DNA from: Halobaculum roseum
GTDB taxonomy: Archaea; Halobacteriota; Halobacteria; Halobacteriales; Haloferacaceae
Direction: 5' to 3'
NCBI RefSeq assembly: GCF_019880245.1
Contig: NZ_CP082289.1
Location: 1 to 64,000 of the forward strand
Length of the DNA: 64,000 bases
In this document: in pieces, positions 62,231-64,000 of the stretch
How the letters are laid out: the number at the start of each line of letters is the position of its first letter
Numbering within the stretch: position 1 is the stretch's first letter
Translations under genes and position numbers: made by a program
The notes under the pieces: model-generated
Seen by the model: the letters and a program-made list of their open reading frames with translations, nothing else
What the model was told of the DNA's origin: nothing
The model's database searches: none

Positions 62231-64000
62231 GTGTCTTCATCTCAATCCTCATCTTCCACGTGCGCGCTTTGTGGTAGGGCTGTCCCTGACGATAGAGTCG
62301 TGGGTGAGAACGACACCGTCTTCTGCTGTGATGGATGTCGAAACGTCCATCGAGTACTCGGTGGCGATGGAGTCCACAGTCGGATGGACCCGACAGACGA
62401 CCCCATGCGCGAGTCCGGTGCTGGGGCGGGCGAACGCGATGCGGATACCCCTCGATTAGGGTCTGAGGAACGAGCTTTCTTTCAGGTCGACGGGATGCAC
62501 TGTGCGACGTGTGAAGCATTTCTTGAATCAGTCGCCGAGGACTGCGAGGGTGTTGTAGACGTGGCAGCAAGCTACGTCACCGAGACGGTTCGTATCACAT
62601 ACGACCCTGATCGCGTCTCGAAGGAAACTCTCTGTGATACCCTGAGTACACTCGGCTATTCGGCAACCCTCCGTGCTGGAGGGAGCGATGACACACCGAC
62701 TATAATCGGACAGTCGCGCCGGTCGGACGAGCCGAATGAACGAGGGATTGACGAGGTGCTGGGATTCCGTTACGCTGCTGGCGTCATTTTCGGGACGTTC
62801 ATGCTCCTCCCATATGCGGTCCTCCTCTATCCGGCGCAGCTCTCGTCGTTCTTTGGTGAGGGGACGCTCGATATGTACGCGAGTACGTCCGGGATCGGCG
62901 GTGGAGATGGCCTGTTGATCCTCCCGCTCTTTCTCGTTCTGACGGGTGTCGTCCTCGTGTTTACCGGCCTGCCGCTGTTACAGGGTGCGTATGTCAGTCT
63001 GAAGATGCGACAGCCGAATACGGACTTTCTCGTCGCGATCACCGTGGTGAGCGCCTACGTGTACAGCACGATTGCCTTTCTCCTCGGTCGACTCGACGTT
63101 TTCTACGACCTCACGATCGTGGTTGCCGCGAGTGTGGTGGCCGCCATCTTCTACGAATCACTGAGCAAGCAGCGAGCGATGGATCGCCTGACGAATCTCA
63201 CTATCTCCCACGTCACCGAAGCCAGGCGGTATGGCGCCGATGGGACGACGATGGTCGACGTACACAGTCTGGAACCCGGGGAACGGGTTCTCGTCCGTGA
63301 GGGCGAACGCATCCCAGTCGATGGTGTTCTCGCTGAGAGTGAGTGCACGGTCGATGAAGCGATCGTGACGGGCGAGTCGCTCCCGGTATCGAAACAAGCT
63401 GGGGACGAGGTCGTCGGCGGGGCGGTCGTCACAAATGGGGCTGCTGTCCTCACGGTGAGCGATGGGACAACCAGTAGTATCGATCGCCTCGTCACCTCTG
63501 TCTGGAATCTCCAGAGTGGGGATCACGGTGTCCAGCGGCAGGCCGATAAGCTCGCGTCAGTCATCATCCCGGTCGTCGTCGGTGGGGCGGTACTCGCTGG
63601 ATTGGGGTCGCTTCTGGTGGGGACTGGTATTCCCGTCGCCGTCCTGACGGCGCTGGTAGTTCTCTTAGTGGGATGTCCGTGGGCACTTGGCCTGGCAACC
63701 CCGCTCTCGGTGGCAACCAGTATCGAACAAGCGGTAGAGCGGGGCATCGTCATCTTCGACGAGACAGTCTTCGAGCGCCTTCGGAACGTCGACGTCGTCG
63801 TCTTCGACAAAACAGGGACTCTCACGACCGGCCAGATGGATGTCCTCGAGGTGGATGCACCGTCGGATCTCCTTGAAACCGTCGCGGCCCTCGAACAGCG
63901 AGCATCCCACCCAGCGGCCGACGCAATCGTGAATACGTTTGCACAAAGGAATCAGGAGGGCGATCGCTCAAGAGCCGATGGGGGGGTTGCCGATGGCAGT
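62231..64000 (+). CDS. P1B-type ATPase with Cys-rich N-terminus and CPW motif (partial)
   Basis: At least 590 codons, running off the right end; the GTG at 62231 is the first start after an in-frame stop. The N-terminus carries a TRASH/YHS-like Cys module (CALC at 11-14 and FCCDGC with Cys32, Cys33, Cys36), then an HMA with MHCATC. The membrane motif is VGCPWALGLATPLS (Cys482-Pro483-Trp484), so the second Cys of CPC is replaced by Trp. Asp526 is in VFDKTGT and a regular HP motif (RASHPAADA) is present. The architecture resembles CopA2/FixI-type pumps feeding copper to oxidases, but the CPW motif is not one I know. Confidence 0.85.
   Translation, partial: MSSSQSSSSTCALCGRAVPDDRVVGENDTVFCCDGCRNVHRVLGGDGVHSRMDPTDDPMRESGAGAGERDADTPRLGSEERAFFQVDGMHCATCEAFLESVAEDCEGVVDVAASYVTETVRITYDPDRVSKETLCDTLSTLGYSATLRAGGSDDTPTIIGQSRRSDEPNERGIDEVLGFRYAAGVIFGTFMLLPYAVLLYPAQLSSFFGEGTLDMYASTSGIGGGDGLLILPLFLVLTGVVLVFTGLPLLQGAYVSLKMRQPNTDFLVAITVVSAYVYSTIAFLLGRLDVFYDLTIVVAASVVAAIFYESLSKQRAMDRLTNLTISHVTEARRYGADGTTMVDVHSLEPGERVLVREGERIPVDGVLAESECTVDEAIVTGESLPVSKQAGDEVVGGAVVTNGAAVLTVSDGTTSSIDRLVTSVWNLQSGDHGVQRQADKLASVIIPVVVGGAVLAGLGSLLVGTGIPVAVLTALVVLLVGCPWALGLATPLSVATSIEQAVERGIVIFDETVFERLRNVDVVVFDKTGTLTTGQMDVLEVDAPSDLLETVAALEQRASHPAADAIVNTFAQRNQEGDRSRADGGVADGS

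Noticed and set aside
1-64000. Search for CRISPR arrays, tRNA and rRNA genes
   Set aside because: No regularly spaced direct repeats and no cloverleaf- or rRNA-like segments were noticed by eye.

Overview
The window looks like part of a haloarchaeal (class Halobacteria) plasmid or integrated accessory region. Most proteins are strongly acidic and the coding sequence is GC-rich. Typical haloarchaeal families are present: Lrp/AsnC regulators with TRASH domains, a Bat-type HTH-10 regulator, Tat-exported cupredoxins, DUF63 and many small winged-helix proteins. Several genes look leaderless, with TATA-like boxes about 25-30 bp before the start codon. A ParA-type partition pair at the left edge, two IS4-like transposases, a tyrosine recombinase and a Fic-like gene support a mobile replicon. 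No replication initiator, rRNA, tRNA or CRISPR array was seen.

Layout. 0-1.5 kb: parA plus an acidic partner flanked by TGTACATTA repeats. 1.8-4.8 kb: arsenic operon (ArsR, Acr3, two ArsC paralogues), divergent from a RidA-like gene. 4.9-8.3 kb: transposase and tyrosine recombinase. 8.3-11.9 kb: FmdE-like protein, P1B-ATPase with a CPG motif, free HMA protein, winged-helix regulator. 11.9-18.8 kb: amidohydrolase, then a permease carrying YHS domains and an envelope copper-handling cluster (Met-rich membrane regulator, secreted Met/His peptide, SHOCT membrane proteins, DUF302, thioredoxin-like protein, cupredoxin-SHOCT fusion). 19-24.4 kb: ABC exporter, Lrp-TRASH regulator, small YHS protein, methyltransferase, Cys-rich protein, DUF411 lipoprotein. 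24.8-33.2 kb: UspA, DoxX, HTH-10 regulator, Zn/Cd-type CPC ATPase, winged-helix regulator, second transposase. 33.8-46.4 kb: FAD oxidoreductase, DUF63, CopA, Lrp-TRASH, CopZ-like protein, aconitase, SHOCT, DoxX, regulators, second CopZ-like protein. 46.7-56.8 kb: Cys-rich copper-storage-like protein, SPW protein, paired cell-surface proteins, OGG1-type glycosylase, FAD-Rieske oxidoreductase, unusual cupredoxin, MmgE/PrpD, ComA. 57-64 kb: ion channel, CopB-type CPH ATPase, Fic protein, PadR, and a fifth P1B-ATPase (CPW motif) cut by the window edge.

Inferred function: a dense metal and metalloid resistance island. Cytosolic metal would be sensed by the Lrp-TRASH, ArsR and other winged-helix regulators, carried by small HMA and YHS proteins, exported by five P1B-ATPases plus Acr3 and the YHS permease, and handled outside the membrane by Met/His-rich and cupredoxin proteins. 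The best candidates for something undescribed are the 13.7-18.8 kb envelope copper module, whose SHOCT tail recurs in four proteins, and the two ATPases with non-canonical CPG and CPW membrane motifs. A palindrome family centred on GATTC flanks the second Lrp-TRASH gene and recurs before other metal genes, which suggests a regulon.
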